NCBI GenBank assembly: GCA_016871515.1
Contig: VHDE01000015.1
Span: 1-64,000, forward strand
Direction: 5' to 3'
DNA length: 64,000 nucleotides
Source: Verrucomicrobiota bacterium
Lineage (GTDB): Bacteria; Verrucomicrobiota; Verrucomicrobiia; Limisphaerales; SIBE01
Position 1 is the first letter of the stretch. Each line of letters begins with the position of its first letter. Shown here one piece after another: positions 28,237 to 36,953 of this stretch. Below the pieces are notes generated by a model that was not told the DNA's origin, ran no database searches, and worked only from the letters and a program-made list of their open reading frames with translations. Made by a program: the position numbers and the translations under genes.

Positions 28237-28536
28237 ATGAACTCTGAAGAGCAGGATCCAATCGAACTGCCAATCGATGGCGCGCTAGACTTGCACACAT
28301 TCAGACCAACGGAGATCAAGGAACTCATCCCGGATTACTTAGCAGCATGCAGAGAGAAGGGAATTCTGCGCGTCCGCATTATTCACGGCAAAGGAATCGG
28401 CAACCTGCGGCGCAGCGTCCATGCGATTCTTAGCAAGCTGCCGGAAGTAAAATCCTTTGCGTTGGCTGGCGCGGCGTTCGGCGGATGGGGCGCCACGATT
28501 GTCCATCTACGCCCACTTTCCGAACGCTCCAGTTAG
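28237..28536 (+). CDS. Smr domain protein
   Basis: 99 residues from ATG 28237, with RBS-like GGAAGG 13 bp upstream. A stand-alone Smr fold: the DLHTFRPTEI motif (the D-L-H signature) and IIHGKGIGNLRRSVHAIL (H-G-x-G-x-G-x-L). The C-terminal GGWGATIVHL matches the family G-G-x-G-x-T-x-V-x-L ending. Such domains are nicking or structure-specific endonucleases linked to mismatch repair or ribosome rescue. No MutS2 lies nearby. It starts 37 bp after the composite palindromic repeat. Confidence 0.85.
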   Translation: MNSEEQDPIELPIDGALDLHTFRPTEIKELIPDYLAACREKGILRVRIIHGKGIGNLRRSVHAILSKLPEVKSFALAGAAFGGWGATIVHLRPLSERSS

Positions 28537-28571
28537 CGCGCATGCCTTAGCGATCTTGGCGCGCTTTGTGT

Positions 28572-29345
28572 TCAAGAATGACCGCCAAGGTTCAGCACCC
28601 AGGCCTTGAGTGGACCGAAATTATTGGCGTCCAAATAACCGTCGTCCGATTCGCCTCGGTAAGGTTCAAAGTTCAAACTTGCGCCTGCTTCCTCAATCTC
28701 GCGATAAGCCGCATTCGAGCAAATCAGTTGGTTCGGTTCGGCGGCGCTTTCCAGACGGGCTGCAAGATTGATTGGATTTCCAAAAGGCAATAAACCCGGA
28801 TAAACACCGTCGCGTCGAATGACCATTACCGAGCCTTTGGACAAACCGAGCCGCAAACCCTTCGGTCTGATCAGCAGGTCGATGTGTGACTGCCATTCAT
28901 CCGCCACGTGCCGTGTTACCTCGACCAGGTCCGCAGCTGTTTGCAAAATCGATTTTGCCATCGCGCCGTTCGGCGCATGCAATCCCCACACCGCCACCAC
29001 CGAATCGCCGACAATCTGATAGAGCATTCCGGAATTGCGATGGATTATTTTGCGGGCCTGTGTGAAAAAGCACGTCAGCAATTTCTCCATGACTTTGATG
29101 TCCTCGGTCGCGCGCGCGAAAGCCGTGAAGCTGCAGAAATCTGCAAACATCACGCAGCATTCCTTGTTCGGCCCGTCAAAGAGCCGGTCTGGATTGAAGC
29201 CTGGGGAACTGGCAAATTTCCGGCCGAAGTGAAAAGCATGCCAGCCGTGTGGATCGGTGGTCTTCATAACAGAATTGCTCGATTGTTCGGGAGCCAAAGC
29301 CGAAGTCTCGACAGCAACGCGCACAGCGTCAAGAACGCCGTTCAC
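28572..29345 (-). CDS. class III adenylate/guanylate cyclase catalytic-domain protein
   Basis: 257 residues, no membrane segment. The catalytic domain spans about 60-230. Metal aspartates are in VMFADFCSFTAF and in QIVGDSVVAVWG, and the transition-state Asn/Arg are in NPINLAARLE. The positions that usually fix the purine differ: Gln precedes IVGD where Lys is usual, and FGNPIN has Asn where Asp/Thr is usual, so ATP versus GTP cannot be assigned. The N-terminal 50 residues are a short unclassified leader. It makes a cyclic nucleotide if active. No cNMP effector gene is adjacent. Confidence 0.82.
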   Translation of the reverse strand: MNGVLDAVRVAVETSALAPEQSSNSVMKTTDPHGWHAFHFGRKFASSPGFNPDRLFDGPNKECCVMFADFCSFTAFARATEDIKVMEKLLTCFFTQARKIIHRNSGMLYQIVGDSVVAVWGLHAPNGAMAKSILQTAADLVEVTRHVADEWQSHIDLLIRPKGLRLGLSKGSVMVIRRDGVYPGLLPFGNPINLAARLESAAEPNQLICSNAAYREIEEAGASLNFEPYRGESDDGYLDANNFGPLKAWVLNLGGHS

Positions 29346-29435
29346 ACCTTGTAGCGGCGTCTCGTAAGAGCGCCGGCAATTTGTGCTAAATCAGTTCGGA
29401 GTGCGGCGGAGAACTCCCTCCCACTGCGGCCAAGC

Positions 29436-30773
29436 TCATGACCTTTGCGAACCTCGGTGTGTCTTCAATTCCTGAGCCGAGGGAATGAACCATGCAACGA
29501 CTAGACCGAAGCCATACACCAAACTCGTTGTCGCGCCCATCTTAGAAATGTCCCCGCGAAACAGCTCACTCAGCGCTGTCGAAGATAGCAGCGCCACCGC
29601 CGAAAGGATGCGGCCAAAATTGAAGGAGACACCCGTTCCTGTGGCGCGCACCGATGTCGGAAACAGATCGGGTAGAAAATACGGCAGCCACCCAAAGAAG
29701 CTGGTGCTGACCAAACCGAGTGCGAAGACTGTCCAAACAAATTGTGGGTCATTCGGCTTCACACGTAAGAAGATGTAAGCGCTCAAGGCCAGCGAACCAA
29801 GGCTGATCAGAAAGTAACTTCGGCGGCGGCCGAGCCGGCTGGCGATCCATCCTCCCAATAGCGAACCGATGACCGCTCCGGACGAATGGAAGGTTTGTGT
29901 GACCGCCTTCAAGTTAGCCAAGCCGAGTTGGTCCGCGACTTGTCCCGCCCACGGGACCAAACGTTGTCCTGAAGCCCATCCGCCCAGCAGCGGAATCGTT
30001 CCGAGCGCAATCCCCAGCAACGTCAGCCGGAGCAACGGCGGTCGAAAGACTTCGATCACGGGCGATGTCATCAGTGCGCTTGCGCGGTCGCGTGCTTCGA
30101 GCCAACGCGGCGATTCAGGAACAATCCAAAGCACGAGCAACCCGAGAAACAAAGGAGTTCCGCCAAACAAGAGGACCCAACGCCACGTTTCCTTTGTGAT
30201 CGGAAAGTAAAACATCATAATGCCAAGGATCAGGAAACCGACGTTCGCCGCCGACCCGATCAATCCCGCCAGCACTGGCCGCGAAACGCTCGGCCACGCT
30301 TCAGCCACCAACGCCACACCAGAAGGCCACATGCCTCCAATGCCGAGACAGGCAATGAACCGCAAGACCAGCAATTGCTCAGGGGTTGTCACGAAATAAC
30401 TCAGCCCAGTCACACCCGAATAACAGAGGATGCTCCAGCCCATCGCCTTCACTCGGCCAGCTCGATCACCCAACCAGCCAAAAACGACGCCGCCCAGCGC
30501 ACCACCGAGCAAGAACGCCGTAACGAACCAGGAAAGCCATTTGTCTGCGCTTGTTTCGAAATGAACCGCACCTGTCGCTCCAGCCAGCGATGCTGCGGGC
30601 TGCGAGAGGAAGTGCTGGATTGCCGGCCGTGTCGCTGGGACCATGATCGACATTTCGACGCCCGCGAACATCCAACCGAGAAATGCTGCGGCGAGAACGA
30701 GATAACGGCCACGTCGCGTCAAGGATTCAGTCGCGCGCTCCGTGATGCGGTCAATATCAGCAGATTGTTTCAT
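29436..30773 (-). CDS. MFS transporter
   Basis: 445 residues, about 12 transmembrane helices, with a large first periplasmic loop (about 60-95). Loop 2-3 carries the MFS signature GWLGDRAGRVKAMG and loop 8-9 its internal repeat GWIASRLGRRRSY. PESPRWLEARDRAS in the central cytoplasmic loop recalls the sugar porter / aromatic acid:H+ symporter branch. Substrate unknown. Flanked by a cyclase gene and a repeat-rich gap. Confidence 0.88.
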   Translation of the reverse strand: MKQSADIDRITERATESLTRRGRYLVLAAAFLGWMFAGVEMSIMVPATRPAIQHFLSQPAASLAGATGAVHFETSADKWLSWFVTAFLLGGALGGVVFGWLGDRAGRVKAMGWSILCYSGVTGLSYFVTTPEQLLVLRFIACLGIGGMWPSGVALVAEAWPSVSRPVLAGLIGSAANVGFLILGIMMFYFPITKETWRWVLLFGGTPLFLGLLVLWIVPESPRWLEARDRASALMTSPVIEVFRPPLLRLTLLGIALGTIPLLGGWASGQRLVPWAGQVADQLGLANLKAVTQTFHSSGAVIGSLLGGWIASRLGRRRSYFLISLGSLALSAYIFLRVKPNDPQFVWTVFALGLVSTSFFGWLPYFLPDLFPTSVRATGTGVSFNFGRILSAVALLSSTALSELFRGDISKMGATTSLVYGFGLVVAWFIPSAQELKTHRGSQRS

Positions 30774-30873
30774 CGATACTTCGAGATCGCCGGATTCATT
30801 GCGGCTTCCGGAACGCAGAGTTTTACTCTGCCGTATCGACTGCTTGAGTCTTCTCCCGCAGGGAGAACCTGAT

Positions 30874-31105
30874 GGTAGCCCGGCGTTTCAACGCCGGGAG
30901 GCGAAGAGCATGAACCGAAAGTCCCGAACGGGACGGCCGAATTAATCCCACAGATATTTCTGGTCATATACATTCCGATGTTTCTTCAACGCGGGACATG
31001 CGCCCATTCAGCCGTCCCTGCGGGACTAATTGCAATCGCGAACCGCAACCCGGCAGTGAACTGCCGGGCGATTGTCAAATCTCCCTCCGGGAGAACAGCC
31101 AAATT
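30874..31105. repeat. family E palindromic repeat cluster
   Basis: Contains AGCCCGGCGTTTCAACGCCG GG, CCGAAAGTCCCGAACGGGAC, later GCCGTCCCTGCGGGACTAAT and AACCCGGCAGTGAACTGCCGGG. Each is a short perfect hairpin, and hairpins alternate with AT-richer spacers. A family C-type half arm (ACGCAGAGTTTTACTCTGCC) lies just left at 30815-30834. No gene seen in the 30774-31171 gap. A second cluster is at 36.7 kb. Confidence 0.7.
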
Positions 31106-31171
31106 CACGTTTGGGATGGATGCGCTTAGTTTATCAAAATATCCAAACTCCAGAGCAGAGTGAACCTCGCG

Positions 31172-31735
31172 TTACCTGGTTTTCAACAGCCGAATAAACT
31201 CGCGCAGCAACTCCGTATTATCCTGATAGCCCCGCGCGGTCACGAGAAGCCCATCGACAACTACAGGCTGATCGACATACGTGGCGCCGCCTTGTTCCGC
31301 GTCGAGCGCACACTTTGGCACCGTCGTCACCCGTTTGCCTCGAACACAATCGGCAGCGCTGAGAATCTCGATGCCATGGCAAAGACACGCGATCGGTTTG
31401 CCAGCCGCAGCAATTTCGCGCGTCAAGCGCAGGAGATTCTTGTTGTAGCGGAGATATTCGGGCGCGCGTCCGCCCGAAACAAAAAGGCCTGCGAACTCCT
31501 CCGCACGAAGATCACGGAAAGCCGCCGTGGCTCGCAAATGATAACTCGGGCGTTCCTGAGTAATGTCCCACGGCACATCAGGGTTGGGCGGAATTTCATG
31601 TTGCACCGTGTGATAAAGGCGGGCTTCCGGGCCCGCTGTCACAACCTCGAATCCGTCTTCCGGGAGCCGATAGTACGCATAAAAGGTATCGAGCGTTTCC
31701 GACCCATCACCGATCGGCATGAGAATTCGAGGCAT
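31172..31735 (-). CDS. DJ-1/PfpI family protein
   Basis: 187 residues covering the whole class I amidotransferase-like fold. The nucleophile elbow is IACLCHGIEILSAAD, with the cysteine followed by His and Gly. The conserved Glu is early in the chain, and GLFVSGGRAPEYLR precedes the helix. Family members act as proteases, chaperones or deglycases. The specific reaction is unknown. Stand-alone between repeat-filled gaps. Confidence 0.85.
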   Translation of the reverse strand: MPRILMPIGDGSETLDTFYAYYRLPEDGFEVVTAGPEARLYHTVQHEIPPNPDVPWDITQERPSYHLRATAAFRDLRAEEFAGLFVSGGRAPEYLRYNKNLLRLTREIAAAGKPIACLCHGIEILSAADCVRGKRVTTVPKCALDAEQGGATYVDQPVVVDGLLVTARGYQDNTELLREFIRLLKTR

Positions 31736-31861
31736 GTCAGCTCTCTCTAACCTAAGAACCGCAGCAACGGCAAGAATCTTTGAACGTTAATCGATCCTAG
31801 AGGGCATCTTCCTCGCAGCGCAGAGTTTCACTCCTTGACCCGCACTGGGACCATGAACCCG

Positions 31862-31930
31862 GTAGGACAGCGCGTCCCGCCTGTCATGCTGCACCTTAAG
31901 ATTTGGACAGGCGAGACGCACTGTCCTGCC
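31862..31930. repeat. family A paired-arm repeat
   Basis: GTAGGACAGCGCGTCCCGCC and, inverted, GGACAGGCGAGACGCACTGT CC, separated by about 25 bp. Outside it ATGAACCCG on the left and CTTCAGGTTTCA on the right are a further inverted pair, suggesting that the true element is longer. A family C-like half arm (GCGCAGAGTTTCACTCC) lies at about 31817-31833. Confidence 0.7.
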
Positions 31931-31956
31931 TTCAGGTTTCACAAGAGAGTGCTGCA

Positions 31957-33144
31957 TCACAATATCCGCAGCAACACCTCCGTCAGAACAATGCCGATAA
32001 ATGTCCCAATCACATATCCCCACAGGCCGGCGAGAAGTCCAGGCAACACGAGTTTCGGCCATCCCATCGTGATAGCCATGGCTGCCGCCGTCGGAGGGCC
32101 TCCCAAAGTCGCGTTGACGCTGAGGAGCACATCTTCGAGGTTCAGCCGAAAGAGCCGGCCCAGCGCGAGAGCCGCCGCCAGATTGCAGACCGCCATCACC
32201 ACACAGAACAAAAAGAGGACCGGCACATTGCCCAGCACTTCCCAAAGGTTTGCTCGCAAACCGATCACAAAGAAGAATAGGTAAAGCAAGAAGACTCCCA
32301 ACTCTTCCGTCCCATGAATGCGCTCCAGCGTCCGGTGAAAGAGAGTCGTCATTGTCACCGTGATAACTGTAATCAGCACGTAGGCATTTCCAAAGATCGA
32401 GTGAACGAATTTCGATTCCGAGCTTGCCTTAATCACGCCAGAAAGTTTGACCGACACTGCCGCAATCACAAAGGCGATCGCCAACGCTTTGGCGATGTCG
32501 AGCAAAGCAATCTCTTTGCGCTGCCAAAACGCGGCTGCCAAGGCTTGGCTCTCGGTCCCGCCGCTGTCCAGCGAATGAGGATGCGGAAAATGGCGCCGAA
32601 AGAATTTGCTTCCGGCAATCGCGAAGATGATTGCGAAAAACCCGGCCATGATGAGGTTGTCGGCCACCATTAAGGGATTCGCCAGGTTCGAGCTCAGTTG
32701 ATACGTGTTCTTGATAGCCGCGAAATTCACGCCGCCTCCGATGTAACTGCCCGTCATAATGCCCGCTACTTCAGCCACGCGTTCCACATGACCTCGAAAC
32801 AAAAAGGCCGCCGCAAACGCCCCGATGATTGTTCCAAGACTCGCGCAATGAAACGCGAGAAAGAGCGGTCCGCTTTCGCGAACGATGCGCGCGACATTGG
32901 CGCGAAACAGAAGCAACGGAATCGCCACCGGCACTAAGTAATCATCGACCACATCGTACGAGACCGAAGCGGTCGGCATCAGCGCCGCATTGGACAAGAA
33001 CATCGCGCTGACGATGGCCAGAACAGGCCCGCTGATTTTGGCTGCCCACTTGCGCGTTTGCTCCAGATAAATGCAGAGGGCCACGCCCACCAGCATCACG
33101 GCCCAAAGCAGCCAGGCATTATCCGGTCGGATGAGTGTGCTCAA
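31957..33144 (-). CDS. DUF819 family integral membrane protein
   Basis: About 395 residues from TTG 33144 (L/MSTLIRPDNAWLLW); the frame stays open into the family A repeat, but that part encodes repeat-derived sequence. Roughly ten to eleven membrane helices. Family motifs include FHCASLGTIIGAFAAAFLF, GIMTGSYIGGGVNFAAI and GGPPTAAAMAITMGWPKLVLPG, the last near the C-terminus. DUF819 proteins resemble symporters and may move small organic solutes. Substrate unknown. It follows the serine hydrolase gene, separated by a repeat, and may be co-transcribed. Confidence 0.82.
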   Translation of the reverse strand: MSTLIRPDNAWLLWAVMLVGVALCIYLEQTRKWAAKISGPVLAIVSAMFLSNAALMPTASVSYDVVDDYLVPVAIPLLLFRANVARIVRESGPLFLAFHCASLGTIIGAFAAAFLFRGHVERVAEVAGIMTGSYIGGGVNFAAIKNTYQLSSNLANPLMVADNLIMAGFFAIIFAIAGSKFFRRHFPHPHSLDSGGTESQALAAAFWQRKEIALLDIAKALAIAFVIAAVSVKLSGVIKASSESKFVHSIFGNAYVLITVITVTMTTLFHRTLERIHGTEELGVFLLYLFFFVIGLRANLWEVLGNVPVLFLFCVVMAVCNLAAALALGRLFRLNLEDVLLSVNATLGGPPTAAAMAITMGWPKLVLPGLLAGLWGYVIGTFIGIVLTEVLLRIL

Positions 33145-33166
33145 AATGTGTTCACCGCACCGCCTG

Positions 33167-33240
33167 GTAGGACAGGCGTCCCGCCGGTCCGAGCATTTGC
33201 GTACACCAGGCGCGGGACAGGCGAGACGCACTGTCCTACC
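33167..33240. repeat. family A paired-arm repeat
   Basis: GGTAGGACAGGCGTCCCGCC at the left and GGACAGGCGAGACGCACTGT CCTACC at the right, around about 25 bp that include GCATTTGCGTAC. It fills the whole gap between the serine hydrolase stop and the DUF819 start. Confidence 0.75.
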
Positions 33241-34965
33241 TCAGCGGCGCCTTCGCAAAGTCATGTTCGCTAATACGGCCCTGTGGACCTTGCCTCGCGT
33301 GTCCAACTGAAACACGAGCTGTTCGTCGATATAAAGACCGGGCGGCATCTTGAACACGGTTTGATTGAGGGGCGTGAGGCGATTGTCGTATTCATTCTCC
33401 GTCATCGCGTAGAGATGCCCGTGCTTTGCCGAAATGATGAGCGGAATAAAACCTGGTCCGTAATGCCCAAGGAACTTCTTCCACGCTTCCGGAATCTTCG
33501 TCGCTGCGCGGGGATCGACGCGACGGAATCTTTGGCCGAGCGCGGAGAAGTTATCGATGCGCCCGGCCGTTTCGCGTTCAAACACAAATGGCGCATCATA
33601 AACCAAGCGACCTTCAGCCTGGAATCTCAGCGGCGCGACCGGCGTTAGCGTCATTCGCTGATTCGAAATGTTCGCTTTCACGATCCCGTCACTCGCGTCC
33701 AATCTAGCCCAAAAACTTTCGGATTCATAATCGCCCGCGAACTCGGCGAGTTCCTTCTGCTTCAGTGGCAATTTCACCGGAGGCGTCGGCGGCTTCTCGT
33801 TGAGTTTCGCTTCGAGGATCAAAGACAATGCCAAACTGTTCAGTTTGCGCACTGGACCTACGGCGATATCGTCGTTCGACAAAACGACGACCCCGATTCG
33901 ATGTTGCGGAATTGCGGTCAATATTGAAGTGAACCCGTAGACCGCACCCATATGACTGACCGCTTTGTGCCCGCGAAATGAGCCGACGCTGAAGCCCAAC
34001 CCGAAACCATTCGTACTCTTCGTCAGCTGCGGCGTGAACATTTCCTCCAACGTTTCAGGCCTGAGCAATTGCGAACCTTCCCTCCGTCCGTGTGCGAAAA
34101 GAAAACGCAAGAACTGGGCGAGATCTTCGACCGTCGTATAAAGATTGCCAGCTGGCAAAATCCCGAACTCGAATTGCGGCGCTTCGATCTCATGAAATCC
34201 TCCACCATCGGCCGCGACGGGTAAGTAGCCTTTGGCGAGTTTCCCCTTCAATTCGGACCTCAAGAGAAATGCGGAATTCCGCATGCCGATTGGATGGAGC
34301 AACCGTTGCTGGACGCACTCTTCAAACGGCAACTTCGAGACTTTGCTGACCACTCGGCCAACGATGGTAATCCCGCTGTTGGAGTATTTGGTTTGGCTAT
34401 CGGGAGGATGAACCAAGACGCAGGAGGCCAAGCTCGCTACTGTGTTGTCGGTTCCCGGCTCCGAGTCGTCAAAGTAACCGCCGACCGGGGCTTCGCGAAT
34501 CATACCGGAGCGGTGACAGAGCAATTGCCTCAGAGTAATCGGCTTCACGTTTTCAAACGGGATGACGATGCGGAAATCGGGATTGTACGTTGTGACTGGT
34601 TGATCAAGCTCAAGGCGTCCTTGTTCGACAAGCTGCATCGTGGCCATCGCGGCGAAGAGCTTGGAAATCGAACCGGCGCGATAAACCGTGTCGGAACGCG
34701 CGGGACGCCGCCGCGACTTGTCGGCGTAACCGAAGCCATTGGCATAAACGATGCGTTGGTCATCGACCAACGCGACGGAAACGCCACTCAGATTTCGCCG
34801 GTTCACCTCGTGTTCAACCGCGCTCTCAAGCTGTTGAATGTATTTAGCGTAATCAACCGGAGTCGCTTCGGCTGCGCAGACGCTCTGGACGCAACTAAAA
34901 CCGATCGACGCCAAGATCAACAACACAACCTCGAACGGATTTTGGATTCTCAAAGCGTGGTGCAT
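33241..34965 (-). CDS. exported serine hydrolase (class C beta-lactamase/penicillin-binding fold)
   Basis: 574 residues. A signal peptide spans about 1-32 (VVLLILASIGFSCVQSVCAA). The beta-lactamase domain spans about 40-385: the SxxK motif is SISK in YRAGSISKLFAAMA, the YxN is YSN in TKYSNSGITIVG, and the third motif is replaced by HMGAVYG. A C-terminal lipocalin-like DUF3471-type domain (about 410-570) follows, with LKQKELAEFAGDYES. Such proteins are periplasmic esterases, D-aminopeptidases or beta-lactam-like hydrolases rather than resistance enzymes. Substrate unknown. Confidence 0.85.
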   Translation of the reverse strand: MHHALRIQNPFEVVLLILASIGFSCVQSVCAAEATPVDYAKYIQQLESAVEHEVNRRNLSGVSVALVDDQRIVYANGFGYADKSRRRPARSDTVYRAGSISKLFAAMATMQLVEQGRLELDQPVTTYNPDFRIVIPFENVKPITLRQLLCHRSGMIREAPVGGYFDDSEPGTDNTVASLASCVLVHPPDSQTKYSNSGITIVGRVVSKVSKLPFEECVQQRLLHPIGMRNSAFLLRSELKGKLAKGYLPVAADGGGFHEIEAPQFEFGILPAGNLYTTVEDLAQFLRFLFAHGRREGSQLLRPETLEEMFTPQLTKSTNGFGLGFSVGSFRGHKAVSHMGAVYGFTSILTAIPQHRIGVVVLSNDDIAVGPVRKLNSLALSLILEAKLNEKPPTPPVKLPLKQKELAEFAGDYESESFWARLDASDGIVKANISNQRMTLTPVAPLRFQAEGRLVYDAPFVFERETAGRIDNFSALGQRFRRVDPRAATKIPEAWKKFLGHYGPGFIPLIISAKHGHLYAMTENEYDNRLTPLNQTVFKMPPGLYIDEQLVFQLDTRGKVHRAVLANMTLRRRR

Positions 34966-35208
34966 TTCAAGACGCTACAGAATCGCCGCAGCGCGCGCAA
35001 GAAAGCGCCGGCACCGCGACGAAACGCGTGTGGATCGCCAGCCAAGACTAATGCGAAAGATTGACCGCAAAGAACCCAGCGGTGAATCGCAACCGAATTG
35101 ACGGCGGATTACACAGATCACACGGATGAAAAGACACGAATAGCTCGGTAATCCGGGTGCATCGGCGTTATCCGCGGTCAAAGATCTCCGAGTTCTTTGT
35201 GGTCAAAC

Positions 35209-35943
35209 CTAATGCGCGTGCGCAATGCCATGCGCATGTTGCCAGGTATGGAGCACATGATCGATGATCTCGTCCACACCTACGCCATGTTTAACCTGCG
35301 CAAAAACAAATGGCCCATTCCCTCGCATCTTGCGCGAATCGCGCGCCATGACATCAAGATCAGCTCCGACAGCGGTCGCGAGATCGGTCTTATTAATTAC
35401 AAGCAAATCGGATTGCGTGATGCCAGGACCGCCCTTGCGAGGAATCTTGTCTCCACCGGACACGTCGATCACATAGATCGTGTAATCGGCGAGTTCGCGG
35501 CTGAAGTGCGCCGCCAGATTATCGCCGCCGGATTCGATCAGGAGAATCTCCGGACCAAATTGCCCGTGCAATTCTTCCAGCGCCAGCAAATTCGCCGAAA
35601 TATCCTCGCGAATAGCGGCGTGTGGACAACCACCTGTTTCCACGGCGCGGATTCGCTCTGGTTCGAGGGCGCGATGCCGAATCAGGAATTCACCGTCTTC
35701 CTTGGTAAAAATATCATTTGTCACAGCGGCCAATCGCATGCGGTCCCGCAGGCGCTGGCAAAGCGCAAGCATGAGCGCGGTCTTTCCGCTTCCCACTGGG
35801 CCGCCCACGCCAACGGTAAACGCGCGTCGGCTGAAATCGCGTTCCAGCGGCATGACTCGTTCGTGGAAGTGACCCGGATGATCGAGATGCTCGTGCGTGT
35901 GGCCATGCGGACCGTGTTGTTGTTGGTGGTGTTGGTGGTTCAT
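35209..35943 (-). CDS. ureG: urease accessory GTPase UreG with His-rich leader
   Basis: 244 residues. The first 30 residues hold 11 histidines ([19 protein letters not shown] region), then [13 protein letters not shown] (Walker A) and the CPH metal motif in [13 protein letters not shown]. The GTPase NKTD-type motif is LVINKTDLA, and [19 protein letters not shown] is intact. It supplies GTP-driven nickel delivery to UreC together with UreF and UreD. The His-rich leader may store or hand over Ni, as UreE is missing from the locus. Last gene of the operon, 6 bp after ureF. Confidence 0.96.
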   Translation of the reverse strand: MNHQHHQQQHGPHGHTHEHLDHPGHFHERVMPLERDFSRRAFTVGVGGPVGSGKTALMLALCQRLRDRMRLAAVTNDIFTKEDGEFLIRHRALEPERIRAVETGGCPHAAIREDISANLLALEELHGQFGPEILLIESGGDNLAAHFSRELADYTIYVIDVSGGDKIPRKGGPGITQSDLLVINKTDLATAVGADLDVMARDSRKMRGNGPFVFAQVKHGVGVDEIIDHVLHTWQHAHGIAHAH

Positions 35944-35949
35944 ACTTGT

Positions 35950-36621
35950 TTAGCTTTGAAAAAGTCGTGAATAAAGACGGTCGTGCGCTCCTTGGAACAG
36001 ATCGAGAAGCGGCGCGGTTTGGGCGATCTCTGACAACGGCCTGTTAATGCTCAGCGAAGCGGCGCGTTCCGCGTAGGGCGTTAGTTGAAACTGGAGGGCT
36101 TGCGCTTCCATTGGCCCGAATATGCCAAGCCTCACGGCGCTCGCAATGACGCTCCGCAACGCAAGAAAGAGAAACAACCGAACGGCGGATGCATCGTCAA
36201 TTTCAAGACATCGCGTAACGACGCCGAAGACCGGAGCCAGATGACCTGGCACCTGTTGATCGAGCGCGTTCCGCCGCAATTCATCCAGCGCGGGTTTCGG
36301 AAAACTCCGCTGGGCAACGATCAGTAGCGCTTGCCCTTGCAGACGGCTGGCGCGCTTCGCCACATGATTATTTAACAATCGATCACAAAACACGTCCAAC
36401 TTAGCAAAGTTCGCGGGTGTGCGATGCGCTGCGACCACCAACGGCACAGCGCTGTGACCTAATTGGCTGAGGCTCGTCTTCATAAAGTCGCTCGCCTCCG
36501 CGCGTGAACCAACTTCGCCCTGCTGCCAAGCCGCTTCGAGGCCGCCGGAATGGGCGAAACCGCCGGTTGGAAAAGCGGAGTCCGCCAATTGCCAGAGCAG
36601 CCAGTCGGATGTCTCGGTCAT
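35950..36621 (-). CDS. ureF: urease accessory protein UreF
   Basis: 223 residues, all-helical. The family opening LLWQLADSAFPTGGFAHSGG LEAA is clear, then the C-terminal half GIFGPMEAQALQF and APLLDLFQGAHDRLYSRLFQS. UreF bridges UreD and UreG in the activation complex on urease. The gene lies 6 bp before ureG but 332 bp after ureC, that gap being filled by a repeat cluster. Confidence 0.93.
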   Translation of the reverse strand: MTETSDWLLWQLADSAFPTGGFAHSGGLEAAWQQGEVGSRAEASDFMKTSLSQLGHSAVPLVVAAHRTPANFAKLDVFCDRLLNNHVAKRASRLQGQALLIVAQRSFPKPALDELRRNALDQQVPGHLAPVFGVVTRCLEIDDASAVRLFLFLALRSVIASAVRLGIFGPMEAQALQFQLTPYAERAASLSINRPLSEIAQTAPLLDLFQGAHDRLYSRLFQS

Positions 36622-36671
36622 TGAGATTGGTTTCGGTTATTCGGACCGCCAGTGCCCCAAGCGCGCGCAGA

Positions 36672-36872
36672 CATTTGTCCCGGAGGGACTGCGCGAGAAT
36701 AGCCCGGCGTTTTAACGCCGGGACCGGAATCACGATGAGTTCGAGTCCCGAAGGGACGATTGAAACGCATTTGAGAATCAACTGTTCAGCCGTCCCTTCG
36801 GGACTTGTGTGTCGTTCGTCACGGTCCCGGCGTTAAAACGCCGGGCTATCCTCACGCAGTCCCTTCGGGACA
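36672..36872. repeat. family E palindromic repeat cluster between ureC and ureF
   Basis: Consists of TGTCCCGGAGGGACTGC, AGCCCGGCGTTTTAACGCCG GG, GAGTCCCGAAGGGACGA, then the inverted set GCCGTCCCTTCGGGAC, TCCCGGCGTTAAAACGCCGG and CAGTCCCTTCGGGAC. The whole block is close to a mirror-symmetric palindrome of about 200 bp. It sits inside an otherwise tight operon and may fold in the mRNA upstream of ureF. Confidence 0.8.
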
Positions 36873-36953
36873 AAACTCGTTTGGAATTGCCGAAACGAAT
36901 TATGATCGGAATTGGTTCTTACCAGTCATTGTTACACGCTCCACCACGGGTGT

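Noticed and set aside
30874-31105. Rho-independent terminator for the MFS gene
   Set aside because: Hairpins are present but no T tract follows any of them in the right direction. Same hairpins recur as family E, so called repeat.
33241-34965. Beta-lactam resistance gene
   Set aside because: The fold is class C-like but the third motif is HMG not KTG, and a C-terminal DUF3471-like domain is present. These are usually esterases or peptidases.
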